From DATMNR01 sp963702765 (GTDB taxonomy: Bacteria; Chloroflexota; Ktedonobacteria; Ktedonobacterales; Ktedonobacteraceae), in the NCBI GenBank assembly GCA_963702765.1, contig CAVPEB010000036.1, positions 68,910 to 132,909 of the forward strand: a stretch of DNA of 64,000 nt, written 5' to 3'. The translations under genes were made by a program, and so were the position numbers. Of this stretch, positions 32,131 through 41,790 are shown piece by piece. The notes below the pieces were generated by a model. That model was not told the DNA's origin and made no database searches. It worked only from the letters and a program-made list of their open reading frames with translations. The first letter of the stretch is position 1, and each line of letters begins with the position of its first letter.

Positions 32131-34551
32131 CTACCCAACCCCAAAATTGTGAGAAGTTATCATACCTGCCGAAGCTTGACCAGCTCCAGACGCCGGGTTG
32201 GCATAGACATTCGGCGATGGATATTTATGGATAACTTGCCAGACTTGTAACACAATCTGTAAATTCTGATCATCAGCACGGAACTCTGCGCGTAATACTG
32301 ATTTGTTTAATGCATCATTGATGATGTCCATGTCTCCCCCTACGGTTTGAATATCGTGCAACATCTCAGAATCAGTTACGATGTAGTCAATACGATCTGG
32401 ATTGTTATCAAGCGCAAGCTGGTGTAGTTCTGGATCTCCTGCTACGTTCCAATAGACTTCCGCATGAGGATAGGGCGCTCCATCACCAACTCCCTGGCCA
32501 CCAGGCACTCGTAAATCCAGGTACATATAGCTATTAATGACGATAAAGGAGTTATGTGGAACATGCTCGCGTATCCATACCAGAGCCTGTTGTTGGGCCG
32601 AAGTGGGATGCTGATACATAATCCCACCCATCGCCCTTGCATCATAAGGAATAAGAACTAGCAGCACCGCTATAATCAAGACTGCACGTACAACATCGAA
32701 ACGCACTAATTTGCCTAACCAGCCCAGAATAATATTTAAGGCAATTGCAACGTTGATAGCAATCAAAGGAATGAGCGGAATGATGTAGAAGGATAATACC
32801 TGTCCACCACGCACGAGCAACATCCAGAAACTGATTGCCAACAAAGAAACAAGCAAATTCCTATCGGGTATTCGCTCTGCATCACGCGCAATCAAATTTC
32901 TGCGGAATGCTTGATTCGAAGATCTTATAACAGGCAGAGAGAGCGGCACATACAGCAACAAACGCCAACGAGTCAACAAGCCGTACACTAAATTAAACAA
33001 TGGTGCAACTATACTGCACACAACAAAGATTCGATCAAGGCCAACCCATGCTACCCAACTCGCACTAAAACTTCCATTTGTCTGACCGCGTTGGGCCTGT
33101 CCTACAAAGGTATCCAGCATGCTCAAGTGTACATGTGTATCCCAGGGAAGGTGCCACGCGTAGGGAAACAACTCATCTTTCAATACAGCCATCAGTACAA
33201 AACCTGAACAGACAGCGATTACAATATAGGTGAACGATACAAGGCTGAACTTACGCTGGAAACGAGTTGTATGCAACGCTGCAGCATACAGCATCACTGG
33301 CAAAAAGAGCAACATAATCTCTTTGGAGAGTACGGAGATACCAAATGAAATTGCCGCTAGCACTACAAAAAGCAGACGACTATCACTGATTGCCAGAAAA
33401 TAGAGAGAGAGCAGTAACCAGAATGTTGAAACATTATCTAGATAGATCTGGCGTTGGAAGGTTACGCTCAAAGGAGATAGCGAGAAAATGATCAAAGCTA
33501 ACAGGGCGGCGCTACGGCTTCCACTCCAACGGCGCACAATCAGGTAGACGAGCAAGGCACTACCAACTGCATAAAAGAGCATAAAAACGCGACCACTGTT
33601 GAGCGCATTCCCAAAAGTAAAAGGTCCACCAGTTAGTTGCATCCAGGCAGCAATTTGCATCCAGGCCAAGGGTGGGTGTCCATACCCATAAGGATATGGC
33701 GAAATAAGCCCTTGCGTAATTGCCCATGCATTGGATATGTAGGTTCCTTCATCCAGCTCATAGCGTGGGAAATTAAATATGTTATACGCGTGAAATACAA
33801 ATGCAGTTGCGAGGCCCAGAACAACAACTATAGCTTCTAACCACGTTGGCAAGGGTATCGCTCTTGTCTGCTTGGCCGTACTTAATGTTACATTTGGCAT
33901 CAAGCGAGTTTCACTGTCAGCAATACGCGTCTCTTGATGTGGCATTACTTTTGGCATAACTACCGTATTACCGGTAGGTTTGCGTAAAGGATTCTGTTTC
34001 TGTCCTGGCCGATATACTGTACGCAGGAAGAAATTGTGGCTGCGATATAAGATGATATTGCCATTCTCAATTTCTTGCGAATTTGCTACGGTTGTATTGC
34101 TTGATCTTGGAGTAACTTCCTGCCTGAGTAGTGGTTGCCTGGCAGGCGCCATTCCTGGCTGTGGTATCTGTCTACCTTGATTGATTTCGCTACTCGTTCG
34201 AACAGATTGCATTGACTGTGCATTCTGGGGAGAGACGGTCTGAATACTCGGAGCAGGCCTTTGTGTGGGCGTCAGGAAATTATTCAAGGCAGAAGGGGGT
34301 GCCGCCATATTTTGAGAATATTGATTACTCGTTTCGTTATTATCGCTAACCTGACCATAACCCGAGTTTCCGACAGGGGGAATCACCGGAGGTTTTCCAA
34401 CAACTTTTCGCCTTATCGACGAAGGCAACGATTGTGGATTTCCCGTGACCTCTGCTCCAGGCCGGGCACCAGTATTTTGCGTTTGCTGCACGCCTGATCG
34501 TTGTGGTTCTGGCTCTTGCGAACCTGGCGATTGTCTATAGGAAACTGTCAT
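32131..34551 (-). CDS. GT39/ArnT-like membrane glycosyltransferase
   Basis: 806 residues. The first 230 are disordered and rich in Gln, Pro, Ser and Asn, and should be cytosolic. About 12 transmembrane helices follow. The catalytic loop after the first helix has the acidic pair in RYELDEGTYISNAWAI and continues PYGYGHPPLAWMQIAAW, typical of PMT_2/ArnT enzymes that move a sugar from a polyprenyl-phosphate donor. The C-terminal soluble domain (VRIREHVPHNSFIVINSYMYLDL-like) faces outward. The ATG at 34551 lies after purine-rich sequence. It is co-oriented with the GT2 gene 35 nt upstream. Confidence 0.9.
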   Translation of the reverse strand: MTVSYRQSPGSQEPEPQRSGVQQTQNTGARPGAEVTGNPQSLPSSIRRKVVGKPPVIPPVGNSGYGQVSDNNETSNQYSQNMAAPPSALNNFLTPTQRPAPSIQTVSPQNAQSMQSVRTSSEINQGRQIPQPGMAPARQPLLRQEVTPRSSNTTVANSQEIENGNIILYRSHNFFLRTVYRPGQKQNPLRKPTGNTVVMPKVMPHQETRIADSETRLMPNVTLSTAKQTRAIPLPTWLEAIVVVLGLATAFVFHAYNIFNFPRYELDEGTYISNAWAITQGLISPYPYGYGHPPLAWMQIAAWMQLTGGPFTFGNALNSGRVFMLFYAVGSALLVYLIVRRWSGSRSAALLALIIFSLSPLSVTFQRQIYLDNVSTFWLLLSLYFLAISDSRLLFVVLAAISFGISVLSKEIMLLFLPVMLYAAALHTTRFQRKFSLVSFTYIVIAVCSGFVLMAVLKDELFPYAWHLPWDTHVHLSMLDTFVGQAQRGQTNGSFSASWVAWVGLDRIFVVCSIVAPLFNLVYGLLTRWRLLLYVPLSLPVIRSSNQAFRRNLIARDAERIPDRNLLVSLLAISFWMLLVRGGQVLSFYIIPLIPLIAINVAIALNIILGWLGKLVRFDVVRAVLIIAVLLVLIPYDARAMGGIMYQHPTSAQQQALVWIREHVPHNSFIVINSYMYLDLRVPGGQGVGDGAPYPHAEVYWNVAGDPELHQLALDNNPDRIDYIVTDSEMLHDIQTVGGDMDIINDALNKSVLRAEFRADDQNLQIVLQVWQVIHKYPSPNVYANPASGAGQASAGMITSHNFGVG

Positions 34552-34586
34552 ATGCCTTTCTTTTATCTCTCCATTGAAACTAGTAT

Positions 34587-35867
34587 TTAAGCTGCAATTT
34601 TACTGCGATGTTGTCCGATATGTGCTGTTTTCTCCCAATTGGTAGAACCCTTGATTGCGCGATACACAGCTCTAAGAGCGGCAATACTGAGAATCCACTG
34701 GTAAGGGAAGAAAGCCAACACGAGTATTATCGATTCACCCCACTTCCACTTACGGTTATGCGCCTTCAAAAACTCGTGTAGCCCTGCAAGATCTAAGAAA
34801 ACACCCAGGACAAAACAGTAGAGTGGTATGAAAGTGAACATGGCAAGCCAGAGTGGAAACTTGACAAAAAAGAACATAATGATTGCAACAGGTATAAGAA
34901 TTGCGAATAATGCCTGTACTTCCGGCAAGATGAGTACATAAAAAGCCAATAAACGTTGTGATAGCTTTTCTAGTTTCAACCATTCCAATTTGACGAGAAT
35001 TTGTATGAAACCTTGATTCCAGCGAGTGCGCTGTTTGATGAATTGTTCAATGGTATATGGCGTTTCTTCGCGAGTGACATATTCATCCTCATAAATAATT
35101 CGCAAACGCGCATGTGAGAGACTGAGGCGAATGCCAAGCTCTGCATCTTCAGTCAAACAGGTTTCATCCCAACCACCCAATTGTTCCAGAAGTTCACGCC
35201 GCACGAATACAGTATTGCCACCAAGTGGAGTCATCCCGATCCGCGCAAAAAAGTGCAAGGATGACTTAAACCAGAAGAAATATTCAAGCACATTCAAGAA
35301 GCAGAACCACTTGGTATTGTGGTTCATAAGTTGCACGCCACTTTGCACAGCATCTATGTTGTCATTGAGCATTGAAGTATTGATAATATTCAGGATATCG
35401 GGATGTGGCTCATCCTCTGCGTCAAAGATAGTTACTACATCGCCACGTGCTACCTGTAATCCCAGGTTCAAGCCATGTGGCTTGCTGACAGGATAATCAT
35501 TATAAATGAGCAATTGCACATTTGGATCGCCAAGTTCGTCGATTTTAGCCTGAGCCTCGGCAATTGTGCCAGGATCATCTTCGCGACAAATGGCGATAAT
35601 TTGCATGAATTCTTTCGGGTAATTGAGATCGTAGACCTTCTGGATTGTCTCGCGGTAGACATCTTCTTCATTCTTGGCAGGCAAGAGAATTGTAAAGGTA
35701 AGGCAAGGGTCACGAAAGACTGTCGGAGCATGGTTGAGCCAGGCATTTTCAGGCTTTTCCCAGATGAACAGGCGTAAACGTATATTAAAAATGGCTTGAA
35801 ATACCATCAGTATGATGATTAGAAAGTAGATCAGTAAAAAGATCTGGCCAATAATGGTTAAAATCAC
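34587..35867 (-). CDS. Family 2 processive-type glycosyltransferase (cellulose-synthase-like)
   Basis: 426 residues. TM1 sits at the N-terminus (IGQIFLLIYFLIIILMVFQ). A GT-A domain contains FTILLPAKNEEDVYRETI, VTIFDAEDEPHPD (metal-binding acidic motif, about 147), TPLGGNTVFVRRELL, CLTEDAELGIRLS and the QxxRW motif as KQRTRWNQGF (about 280). Three or four C-terminal helices complete it. QxxRW glycosyltransferases make beta-linked polysaccharides from UDP-sugars and often export the chain through the same protein. With the GH-like exoenzyme upstream this suggests an exopolysaccharide system. No PilZ domain is present. Confidence 0.92.
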   Translation of the reverse strand: MILTIIGQIFLLIYFLIIILMVFQAIFNIRLRLFIWEKPENAWLNHAPTVFRDPCLTFTILLPAKNEEDVYRETIQKVYDLNYPKEFMQIIAICREDDPGTIAEAQAKIDELGDPNVQLLIYNDYPVSKPHGLNLGLQVARGDVVTIFDAEDEPHPDILNIINTSMLNDNIDAVQSGVQLMNHNTKWFCFLNVLEYFFWFKSSLHFFARIGMTPLGGNTVFVRRELLEQLGGWDETCLTEDAELGIRLSLSHARLRIIYEDEYVTREETPYTIEQFIKQRTRWNQGFIQILVKLEWLKLEKLSQRLLAFYVLILPEVQALFAILIPVAIIMFFFVKFPLWLAMFTFIPLYCFVLGVFLDLAGLHEFLKAHNRKWKWGESIILVLAFFPYQWILSIAALRAVYRAIKGSTNWEKTAHIGQHRSKIAA

Positions 35868-35940
35868 TTGTTACCTCGGTTAGTTTGAAAAGTAGATAAG
35901 ATGTGTTCTTGCGTAGAAGCAATGCTCCCCAAGAACTTCT

Positions 35941-37623
35941 TTAGCAAGGGATATCATACCCAAGCGGGTCAATTTTCTTACCGCATATAGTCTGTTTCAA
36001 TGAGTTAATGGTAGCGTCATTTGTGCTTGGAACAATAAAGCTCAAAGCATCTGCGCCCCCATTACGATGCAATGTAATCAGTACTATACTATTGGCTCCA
36101 ATACTAATATCCTGAGAATGCCAGGGACTAAAGCCAAAAAGCTGATTCTGAGAAGTGACCTCCGCGAGTTGATTTGTACTGGATTTGTTCACGAACAGCA
36201 GGCTCAGCGTCTGGTGCGTGTCATCCTGAGTGGCATACACACTGATAGGATCGTGCTGGATTTGCAACGGGATGAGGTCAGGTTGTAAATGTGAAAACAG
36301 CTCCATGACCCTGTACATAGCTGTTGGTGAGCCATCGCTATTAAATAGCGGGTAGGGTTGTGTAACACCCTCAGCTGAGAAATAGGCCACGAATTCAGCC
36401 TGTTGGTTCATCAGTGTGCCGAGTGTATCGGCCCACCATAAAGCGGCTTGTCCGCGAGTTGGTACCTGGGCAGTCGGATTTGTATTGATTTCAGTAATTG
36501 CAATTGGCACATCACGCCCCAAGGTTTGCCGAACGAACTGCCGCAAAGAGGGAAGCGAGTAATTCCACTCATCAGGGCTGCTCATCAATAGGTATGGAGA
36601 GCCACTTGCATCAGTAAACTGATAGCGATGGAATGAAACCCCATCCAGGAGATGAAATTTGAGATCCGGATGTGCCTTCTCATATTTTGCTACACCTTCT
36701 AAGAATCCTTCCATCCAGAGTGTGCCCATGGAGTCTTTTGGGCCTGCACCAATACCGTAGAACTGGCTAATTTCCGGGCCAAAGACCTTGATGGTTGGAT
36801 TATTCTGATGCATGGCGATTGAGTATTGTATAAAGTCATTCACATACGCTGCAACGGTGAGTGGTTTACCTGGTTGATCTGGATCCATAAGCTTATCTGG
36901 CTCATTACCTACGGACCAGAATTTGATGGGATGGATCTGTAGTCCTGCAAATTGTTTTCCGCGAAAAGGACTCTTTGGATTACTCATAAAGTCTACCCAG
37001 TTACCAGCCAGATTTGCTCTCTCTGGAAGAGTTGCTGGTTTGCCTGTAGCGTCGATCGGATTGGACAGACGCGCCTGTATCATCCCATCTGCCCCAACCT
37101 GATAGAGCAACGTACTAAAGTCGTAAAGCTGCTGGTACGATAGGATATGATTTTGATCTGGTTGATCCTCACCCCAACTTCCACCTGGGAAGCGTAGGAG
37201 CTTGATACCCGCGTTTTGCAGACCGTTTACAATCGGTGCATCATACGACATAAAGCCCGTGAAGTTACCGTTTACAGAGTCCACCGAAGTTGTGCCAGTT
37301 TTAGGAAATACATTCACACCAAAGAGATAGGGGCTAATAGGAATAGCCGGCTGCCTCAAATCAATGAGCGCTTGCTGTTGATTCCCAACTTTTAGCACTA
37401 ACTGGTCGTTGTTACCGCTTTCGACACTCATCACGCGTACAGCAGCCAGAATCAGCATAACGAGTACAAGCATGCTGAGTATAGTTAATAAACGACGATG
37501 ATCTTTTCTTTTCGATCCCTGCGATCCAGTTGTCTTCCAATTTTGATCATTCCCATTTGGAGCCACATTAACTTGAACTGGATTTGCAACTCCTCCTCGA
37601 TTTACGTCGTTATTGACAATCAT
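35941..37623 (-). CDS. Extracellular glycoside hydrolase-like protein (clan A, GH39/GH51-like)
   Basis: 560 residues. A short basic cytosolic part is followed by one membrane helix (LLTILSMLVLVMLILAAVRVM, about 45-66), then an outward TIM-barrel-type domain. The expected acid/base Glu lies in FWSVGNEPDKLM (about 240) and the nucleophile Glu in IAITEINTNPTA (about 375), spaced as in clan GH-A. A C-terminal beta domain follows. The N-terminal barrel strand LLRFPGGSWGEDQ resembles arabinofuranosidase-type enzymes. It is first in the minus-strand polysaccharide series and may trim the polymer made by the GT2 enzyme. The substrate is unknown. Confidence 0.8.
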   Translation of the reverse strand: MIVNNDVNRGGVANPVQVNVAPNGNDQNWKTTGSQGSKRKDHRRLLTILSMLVLVMLILAAVRVMSVESGNNDQLVLKVGNQQQALIDLRQPAIPISPYLFGVNVFPKTGTTSVDSVNGNFTGFMSYDAPIVNGLQNAGIKLLRFPGGSWGEDQPDQNHILSYQQLYDFSTLLYQVGADGMIQARLSNPIDATGKPATLPERANLAGNWVDFMSNPKSPFRGKQFAGLQIHPIKFWSVGNEPDKLMDPDQPGKPLTVAAYVNDFIQYSIAMHQNNPTIKVFGPEISQFYGIGAGPKDSMGTLWMEGFLEGVAKYEKAHPDLKFHLLDGVSFHRYQFTDASGSPYLLMSSPDEWNYSLPSLRQFVRQTLGRDVPIAITEINTNPTAQVPTRGQAALWWADTLGTLMNQQAEFVAYFSAEGVTQPYPLFNSDGSPTAMYRVMELFSHLQPDLIPLQIQHDPISVYATQDDTHQTLSLLFVNKSSTNQLAEVTSQNQLFGFSPWHSQDISIGANSIVLITLHRNGGADALSFIVPSTNDATINSLKQTICGKKIDPLGYDIPC

Positions 37624-38099
37624 ACAATTTACTTCCTACGTAGGGGCAATTCTGCGTTATAGCCCTGATATATATGAAGATGGCCTGGCGGGAACAAGCC
37701 ATCTTCCAATTCACCAATACTCAAGTGATGAGACTTCTATTTGTTCAAACGTACGAAATCTGGCAACTGCACTAAATTAGTTCGCACTAGGACAATTGTC
37801 AGATCAGGTACATTACCAACCACAAAAAAGCCTGACTATCGAAAGAGATACACTATCGCAAGCCTCCTATAAAGGGAAAATGGCAGAACAACCCTTGACC
37901 TGCCGAAACACACTTCGGTGAAAGTAACCCGCCATTCATTCCGAATATGGTACGCCGATATCAGGACATACAGACAAAGCTATCATCCAATCTCATTCGG
38001 AGTATGTTAGAAAATGCTCATGGTGTTGCCAACCGTACGTCTCAATTGATCGAGTCATAGCGTTACGTACACTCTTGCCTTCGCTTCTGCTAGGCTTTT
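37624..38099. other. AT-rich intergenic leader without a gene
   Basis: No gene is supported. A nine-bp hairpin with arms GAAGATGGC and GCCATCTTC lies near 37674-37704, just upstream of the GH-like gene, and could be a leader structure. Near 37900-37935 two short inverted arms flank ACACACTTCGG. A partial copy of the AGAAAATGCTCAT-type motif sits near 38008. Confidence 0.35.
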
Positions 38100-38860
38100 A
38101 GGAGAGCTTCTGTACTGTTTGCCACGACGATCGATCATTGCCTAATGCCAGGCATAGGCTTTGCGTTCTGCGACCAACGTCGTCGCATGATAAGATAGCC
38201 CTTGCTGTTCTTCACTTGCGTTTAAGCGCCGTTTGGCAGGCATTGGGCTTGATTTTAATGGAGCAGTTGCGCCTCCCCCTCTTGTGGCACAATGGCGATG
38301 GTCGGGATAGATCCAGCCCGACCCTCAGTGCCGGTGGTGTGCTTCTTCTTCTGGTGAGGTGTGCCTTCTACAATCAACTGCAGCAGTAGCGGTAGCCGCT
38401 GCCCCTGGCAGGTTCGGACTGAGACGCTGCGCTGACCACCACCGCCATACACCAAGCCCATGGTGTACCATCAGGATCATGACCCAGTCGTTCGTTGCGC
38501 TTATTCTCGACGCTATCAAGTCCGCGCCCCTTGCTCCGGAAGCGTACTTTTTTCGCTCTGGCTATCCAGACACACCGCGATTGGCCGCTTGATACGCCGC
38601 GGGTTGCCGCGTCTGCGCCATACAGCATCGATATGCTCGGAATGGCGCGGTTGGCCTCTTTCGCACATCGCGCCACTGCTGGAAATGGCGCGCGCCTCTT
38701 GCCATGCCGGGTCAGCGCGCATGCCCGCAACATACGCCATTGTCACCCACTCAGGGCGACATACAAAATGCCATTGCCTGACCCTCGCAGGGGCACCTCT
38801 ACCTCTCTTCTCCTTCTTTGCAGAGGGGATCGGTTCTTTGATACAAGACAACATGAGCAT
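38100..38860 (-). mobile_element. Decayed IS5-family-like transposase remnant
   Basis: This GC-rich block contrasts with its AT-rich surroundings and has no intact gene. On the minus strand one frame reads CLDSQSEKSTLPEQGAR (38566-38520), like the DSQSVKTT segment that carries the catalytic Asp of IS5-type DDE transposases. A second frame continues GLDSVENKRNERLGHDPDG and then AVVVSAAS, like the family's G-(x)-KK-G-RKRH-LVDT-G ... AVVVHAA region. Near 38180 TLVAERKAYAWH recalls the VERTFAWL motif. Frameshifts and stops break it up. No terminal inverted repeats were identified by eye. Confidence 0.55.
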
Positions 38861-39071
38861 AGTTCAGATCGGCTGTTATAGACTGGGTTTTCTTTCATAT
38901 CTCAATGCACCACTTCAAATCCACGAGGCTTTCATCCCCTACAAACACATCTCAGTCGCAACCCTTGCCACAACGCCATTCATCGTATAGACTACAACTA
39001 CTACCAATGGAAAAGATATTCGTTCTCTCATCGAAAAAAGGTAGCTACATTTTGAAAGGCAGTTCGTAATA

Positions 39072-40049
39072 GTGTCTAGCAGTTTGAAAGTCGTTACTAC
39101 TTTCCCATTTAGTGCAAAATCACAGCAACTTCTTAAAGAGTCTGCTGCAACGGAAGCTGTTGAAGTAACCACCGCGGATGAGCTTTCTGCCCATTTGTCC
39201 GATGCAGAAATCCTCTGTAGTTATTTCATCCCCTCTGACTGGCGCACTCAGGCGCCTAGTTTACGATGGATACAATTTCCAGGAGCAGGCGTCGATTCTC
39301 TTGCAACAACTGGATTGCTGGATGCAAATAGTGGTGTGATTGTAACAACGGCAGCAGGCATACATGCAGAAACTATCAGTGAATACGTTTTTGGCAGTAT
39401 GTTAATGTTTAACTGGAACTGGCCACAAATGGTGCGTTTACAGGATAATCATGTATGGGCGCGGAGCGCTACGTGGTATCATCTAGGAGGGCGCGAATTA
39501 GCAGGTCAAACTCTGGGCATTATTGGGCTGGGCCATATTGGGCGTAGAATTGCTCAACTTGCTCATGCATTCGGCATGCGCGTGCTTGGCATGCGCCGCT
39601 CACTATCTGGAGAACAGGAACCAGATGTCGATCAACTCTTCCTGCCAGAACAGTTGCATGAATTATTACGACTGTGTGATTACGTAGTCATTTCAGTCCC
39701 TTTGACAGGAGAAACTGAAAAGTTAATTGGCGAAGACGAACTTCGCATCATGCGCAGCAACGCCTATCTGGTGAATATTGCGCGCGGTAGAGTAATCGAT
39801 GAGCAAGCGCTTATACAAGCGTTGCGCGAGGGTTGGATAGCTGGTGCAGGATTGGATGTTACAGAAGAAGAGCCATTGCCTTCTGAAAGTCCACTGTATT
39901 CGATGCCAAATGTTATTTTGACACCCCATATCTCTGGGAATAGTGCTCACTATGATACTCGCCTCGCTGCTCTATTCGCGGATAACCTCAAGCGATATCG
40001 CTCAGGCCAGAAGTTGCAAAATCAGTACGAACCTTCGCGAGGGTACTAG
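39072..40049 (+). CDS. D-isomer-specific 2-hydroxyacid dehydrogenase
   Basis: 325 residues. The NAD-binding motif is GIIGLGHIGRRIAQLA (about 150). The catalytic Arg lies in VNIARGRVIDEQAL, Glu in DVTEEEPLPSESPLY and His in VILTPHISGNS, in the order of the family (Arg-Glu-His triad). N-terminal WIQFPGAGVDSL places it near GhrA/YoaD-like glyoxylate/hydroxypyruvate reductases, but the substrate is not certain. The start is the GTG at 39072, with only a distant AAAGG. It sits alone on the plus strand after the IS remnant; the DUF3090 gene follows by 82 nt. Confidence 0.92.
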   Translation: MSSSLKVVTTFPFSAKSQQLLKESAATEAVEVTTADELSAHLSDAEILCSYFIPSDWRTQAPSLRWIQFPGAGVDSLATTGLLDANSGVIVTTAAGIHAETISEYVFGSMLMFNWNWPQMVRLQDNHVWARSATWYHLGGRELAGQTLGIIGLGHIGRRIAQLAHAFGMRVLGMRRSLSGEQEPDVDQLFLPEQLHELLRLCDYVVISVPLTGETEKLIGEDELRIMRSNAYLVNIARGRVIDEQALIQALREGWIAGAGLDVTEEEPLPSESPLYSMPNVILTPHISGNSAHYDTRLAALFADNLKRYRSGQKLQNQYEPSRGY

Positions 40050-40130
40050 AATTTCTGTGTGCGTCCGTGGAGATTGAATAACACAGGTTTTTATTGTACC
40101 TTCTGCCAGGCAGTGATGGAGGTGTAATGT

Positions 40131-40733
40131 ATGAGTAAAGACCTCGGTCCCATTGAAATAGTTGGTGCCGAAGCCATTGGCCAACCCGGTCAACGCCGTT
40201 TTCGCCTGTTTGCCATGATCCACAATATCTCAGTCGCTCTGTGGATGGAGAAAGAGCAGCTCAATAACCTGTCTGTAGCTCTTGATCGAATAATTGCACA
40301 GCTTACCGAGGGACGTATTTTACGAACCGAAGCCCAGGCTTCACCACCTCAAGCCCTCCCAAAGGGAGCGCCTGCTAACTTTCCAACTAACCCCGAATTC
40401 GAGTTCCAGGTCGGCCAATTACGCATCAGCTACGATGAGAGGCGCAATTTGTTGGTACTGACAAGCGTTCCATTAGGTATTGTGATGGAACCAGGGCAAG
40501 AACCTCAGGTGATTCTGCGTGATGCTGATACCCTTTCTTTCCGATTCACATTGCATCAGGCAAAAGAGTTAGCAAGTTCGATCACAACACTGATCGGCAG
40601 TGGTGGTAGACCCATATGTCCACTTTGCAAGACGCCTCTTGACGGTGGGCCACACGCGTGTGTAAAACAAAATGGCCATCGTGAGTTGGTGCAAGCATTG
40701 GAAGATGAAGTAGAAGATAACGAAGACGAATAA
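40131..40733 (+). CDS. DUF3090 family protein with C-terminal zinc ribbon
   Basis: 200 residues beginning LGPIEIVGAEAIGQPGQRRFRLFAMIHNISVALWMEKEQLNNLSVALDRII, the signature of DUF3090, a family common in Actinobacteria and Chloroflexota whose function is unknown. The C-terminal end has CPLCKTPLDGGPHAC, a metal-binding zinc ribbon, then an acidic tail. In other genomes DUF3090 is often beside a histidine phosphatase and a SCO1664-type kinase-like protein; neither is here. The ATG at 40131 is preceded by GGAGG. A hairpin follows the stop. Confidence 0.88.
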   Translation: MSKDLGPIEIVGAEAIGQPGQRRFRLFAMIHNISVALWMEKEQLNNLSVALDRIIAQLTEGRILRTEAQASPPQALPKGAPANFPTNPEFEFQVGQLRISYDERRNLLVLTSVPLGIVMEPGQEPQVILRDADTLSFRFTLHQAKELASSITTLIGSGGRPICPLCKTPLDGGPHACVKQNGHRELVQALEDEVEDNEDE

Positions 40734-40735
40734 GA

Positions 40736-40779
40736 GCAGGATCGATTTTCTCTATTAAGTAGCTAAAAATCGACCCTGC
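40736..40779. terminator. Bidirectional hairpin after DUF3090
   Basis: GCAGGATCGATTTT pairs with AAAATCGACCCTGC with one mismatch and a 16-nt loop. It lies between the convergent DUF3090 gene and the small membrane protein gene at 40794. Confidence 0.65.
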
Positions 40780-40793
40780 ACCTATGTTTGTTG

Positions 40794-41207
40794 CTAATCG
40801 GCGCAAAGATATTTGTTAGCCTTTTGCAAGTAGTGTTCCTCGTTTGCTTCAATCATAAGTTTATGAAGCACAACTACATCAGCATCAGGCAAACATTCTA
40901 CCGGTTGAACACACAGCCGCATCACAGCTCGACCATTTTCGATGACCTGCACATAGCCCCTGACACGCGGTACACGATATATTCGCTGGGCGGTTGTAGG
41001 GCTTGGAACTTCCACATAACCACGCCACACAAGTTGACGGCACTGCTCAGGAGTAAGGATATCATGCAAAAGCCCGTTTGCCCTACGTTCAGCAGGCGAC
41101 AAACTCTTGAAATATGGCTGAAAAATCAACCAGACCATCGGAGAAATCGCCAGCATTAAGACAATCCAACCCAGGGTAGTGAGTACCTGCTGAGTAATGA
41201 AGATCAT
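40794..41207 (-). CDS. Hypothetical membrane-anchored protein
   Basis: 137 residues, not assigned to a named family. One N-terminal helix (about 8-28, TLGWIVLMLAISPMVWLIF) is followed by a soluble domain with EQCRQLVWRGYVEVPSPTTAQRIYRVPRVRGYVQVIENGRAVMRLC and a C-terminal helix with DADVVVLHKLMIEANEEHYL. The pattern suggests a compact beta domain facing the cytosol. The ATG overlaps the stop of the upstream gene as ATGA, so the two proteins are translated together and may form a complex. Confidence 0.75.
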   Translation of the reverse strand: MIFITQQVLTTLGWIVLMLAISPMVWLIFQPYFKSLSPAERRANGLLHDILTPEQCRQLVWRGYVEVPSPTTAQRIYRVPRVRGYVQVIENGRAVMRLCVQPVECLPDADVVVLHKLMIEANEEHYLQKANKYLCAD

Positions 41208-41449
41208 CCGCCAACGACTCTCGGGACAAGAACAATCTGCTCGGCTGTTTGGTCAAACTCCTCGATGCGCTGTGCAGGTTTCCCAGGATCAATCTTGAAA
41301 GCTGTTGCACCTTTGGCACGTTCCTGCTCAAAGATACGTTCTGCTTCTCGAACAGCAGCAGTCGCTTCTGGGTCTCCCCCCAGGACACGCTGTTCATCCC
41401 AGGTGACACGGTCATCACCACGCCGTGACATCACCCGTAACATTCCCAC
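41204..41449 (-). CDS. Small hypothetical protein, translationally coupled to the downstream gene
   Basis: About 81 residues from the GTG at 41449, which has AGGAGG seven nt upstream; an ATG two codons later is an alternative. A longer ORF reaches 41509 but lacks a ribosome site. Sequence: an N-terminal strand MLRVMSRRGDDRVTWDEQ, a helix with AAVREAERIFEQERAKGATAF, then an acidic stretch and a C-terminal AEQIVLVPRVVGG. It looks like a small alpha/beta protein with no Cys and no catalytic motif. The ATGA overlap with the next gene suggests a shared function. Confidence 0.65.
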   Translation of the reverse strand: MGMLRVMSRRGDDRVTWDEQRVLGGDPEATAAVREAERIFEQERAKGATAFKIDPGKPAQRIEEFDQTAEQIVLVPRVVGG

Positions 41450-41556
41450 AGTCGTTCCTCCTTCGTAGTCATAGCCAGTGTCAGGATTCCACCAGGGTAC
41501 TCCCAACACGCTCGAAAAAGACGGTTACCTACGGATATCCAGAGGTAACTCTAGCG

Positions 41557-41733
41557 ATGGTTTCTACTGAACAAAAGGCGATTACAAAAAAACGAACTAC
41601 GTGGTATACAGAAATTTGTACCTCACAAAAAGGCATTGTCTCTAAGAGACATTTTAGCGCTGACGGCCAGCTTTGCCTTGGTTGCGGAAGGAATTTATCA
41701 TCCTTCAATTACCATATATGTATTGTAACTTGA
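41557..41733 (+). CDS. Possible small protein with a CxxCG motif
   Basis: A 58-residue ORF from the ATG at 41557, with AGAGG about 11 nt upstream, ending at 41733. It is basic at the N-terminus and has LCLGCGRNLSSFNYH near the end, half of a zinc-ribbon-like signature. There is no second CxxC. It may be a remnant or a small regulatory protein; evidence is weak. Confidence 0.25.
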   Translation: MVSTEQKAITKKRTTWYTEICTSQKGIVSKRHFSADGQLCLGCGRNLSSFNYHICIVT

Positions 41734-41790
41734 CACACATTGAAACGTCAATGGCTAATATCAATCAGTCTGAAGCGCAGTTGAGGCCAG

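Noticed and set aside
37660..38020. A riboswitch upstream of the GH-like gene
   Set aside because: There are small hairpins, but I could not match the conserved core of any known riboswitch class.
38138..38990. Plus-strand ORFs of 77-176 codons in the GC-rich block
   Set aside because: High GC removes stop codons in all frames; the recognisable family traces are on the minus strand and broken.
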